Shown piece after piece: positions 5,913 through 6,805 of a stretch of DNA of 6,805 nucleotides. The position numbers and the translations under genes are program-made. The notes under the pieces were generated by a model, which worked only from the letters and a program-made list of their open reading frames with translations, ran no database searches and had not been told where the DNA came from. The DNA is taken from positions 1-6,805 of the forward strand of contig JAADYY010000726.1 in assembly GCA_010092805.1 (NCBI GenBank), in the 5' to 3' direction. The first letter of the stretch is position 1; each line of letters begins with the position of its first letter. This stretch comes from Chloroflexota bacterium. Its GTDB lineage: Bacteria; Chloroflexota; Anaerolineae; Aggregatilineales; Phototrophicaceae.

Positions 5913-6805
5913 TCAGCCAAACGCCCAGCCGCTGCAAACACAAGCCGTCGTGATCACCGCGCCGGAACAGGTCGAATTGCAAACTGTGACTCTGCGCGAC
6001 CCGGCCCCGGACGAAGTGATCATCCAGACGGCCTACACCTCGATCAGTGCGGGCACCGAGCGGATGCTCTTCGGCGGGCAGATGCCCCACCCGATGCTGC
6101 AACTCCCGGTGATCCCTGGCTACGAGACGGTCGGGCGCGTGGTCGAGACGGGCGCGGACGTGCTGCCCAGCCTCAAGGACACGTGGGTGTATGTGGGCGG
6201 CGCGCAGTGCTACCAGGGCATCAACGCGGCGTGGGGCGGCCAAGCGGCGACGATCATCACCGGGGCGCAGCGCGTGATCCCGCTGGACGGCATCGCGCCC
6301 CGTCACGGCCTGATTCTGGCGCTGGCAGCGACGGCGCTGCACGGCATCGATGTGCTGAACCCGGCGATGAGCCGCCGCATCCTCGTGATCGGGCAGGGGC
6401 CGGTCGGTCAGTTGGCGGCGCGGCTGGCGCGGCTGCGCGAGACGTGGGTGGCCGTGAGCGACCTCAACGCCGACCGCTTGCGCCGCGCGGAAGCCGATCT
6501 CATTCTGGATGCGGCGGACGGCCCGCTCAGTGAACGGCTGGGCGCGCCGGTCGATGCGATCATCGAAGCCAGCGGATCGATGACGGCGCTCACCGAAGCG
6601 CTGCCCGCGCTGGCGAACGGTGGCACGATCCTGCTGTTGGGGTACTATCAGCAGTTGACGCTGCCCTACATGCCGCTGTTTCTGAAAGAGGCGCGGCTGC
6701 TGACGGCCAAAGAATGGGGGCCGCACGACCTCGACCGCTGCCGTGACCTGCTGGCCGAGGGCAAACTCGACGCCGCGCCGCTGCTCACCCACGAACTGCC
6801 GATCC
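5905..6805 (+). CDS. bchC: 3-hydroxyethyl bacteriochlorophyllide a dehydrogenase, 3' end outside window
   Basis: The frame from ATG 5905 is open to the right edge, giving 300 residues without a stop. BchC oxidises the C3 hydroxyethyl group of bacteriochlorophyllide to acetyl. It belongs to the medium-chain dehydrogenase/reductase superfamily. SAGTER is at 48-53, the GYETVG motif at 72-77 (Glu74), AATALHG at 141-147, and the Rossmann nucleotide-binding loop VIGQGPVG at 161-168, with Asp in the AVSDLN segment at the end of the second strand suggesting NAD specificity. Only two cysteines occur in the visible part (102 and one near residue 276), so the structural zinc site of alcohol dehydrogenases is absent, as usual for BchC. 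Families are somewhat longer than 300 residues, so only a short C-terminal piece should be missing. The start overlaps the bchF stop by 8 nt (ATGACTGA), and BchF makes its substrate. Confidence 0.93.
   Translation, partial: MTDQPNAQPLQTQAVVITAPEQVELQTVTLRDPAPDEVIIQTAYTSISAGTERMLFGGQMPHPMLQLPVIPGYETVGRVVETGADVLPSLKDTWVYVGGAQCYQGINAAWGGQAATIITGAQRVIPLDGIAPRHGLILALAATALHGIDVLNPAMSRRILVIGQGPVGQLAARLARLRETWVAVSDLNADRLRRAEADLILDAADGPLSERLGAPVDAIIEASGSMTALTEALPALANGGTILLLGYYQQLTLPYMPLFLKEARLLTAKEWGPHDLDRCRDLLAEGKLDAAPLLTHELPI

Noticed and set aside
5794..6792. Long minus-strand open frame opposite bchC
   Set aside because: The + strand carries a clear medium-chain dehydrogenase. The reverse product is low-complexity Arg/Gln/His-rich with no domain.

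Overview
This window is part of a photosynthesis gene cluster from an anoxygenic phototroph with a type II (quinone-type) reaction centre. It is GC-rich, all genes lie on the + strand, and there is very little non-coding sequence. I see no mobile elements, tRNA or rRNA genes, or CRISPR arrays. The tetraheme cytochrome has an N-terminal membrane helix and no lipobox cysteine. Together with pufM directly followed by pufC, this points to a Chloroflexota-type phototroph (Roseiflexus, Chloroflexus or Anaerolineae-like lineages). The lineage is inferred from remembered family features. Another phylum with a type II centre, for example Eremiobacterota or a proteobacterium, is not excluded.

Layout. 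Positions 1-213 hold the 3' end of pufM (reaction-centre M subunit, or the M half of a fused LM protein). Next is pufC (242-1255), the tetraheme cytochrome that re-reduces the special pair. A 148-nt spacer follows, carrying a strong GC-rich hairpin just after pufC. From 1404 the strand holds a pigment-biosynthesis and assembly block: bchG (bacteriochlorophyll synthase), bchP (geranylgeranyl reductase), puhE (photosynthetic complex assembly protein, DUF3623 family), an alpha/beta hydrolase possibly related to BchO, bchF (3-vinyl hydratase) and bchC (3-hydroxyethyl bacteriochlorophyllide dehydrogenase), which runs off the right edge.

How the genes work together. BchF and BchC convert the C3 vinyl group to hydroxyethyl and then acetyl, which distinguishes bacteriochlorophyll a from chlorophyll-type pigments. 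BchG attaches the isoprenoid tail, and BchP reduces the geranylgeranyl tail to phytyl. PuhE probably helps assemble the pigment-protein complex. PufM and PufC are structural parts of that complex. Two gene pairs (puhE/hydrolase and bchF/bchC) overlap by exactly 8 nt, which suggests translational coupling.

Most of the window is recognisable photosynthesis machinery, not a new system. The points most worth a second look are a likely Met-to-His change at the sixth ligand of heme 2 in PufC, the uncharacterised hydrolase embedded in the pigment genes, puhE located among bch genes, the hairpin at the pufC 3' end, and a non-canonical FAD-binding loop in BchP.
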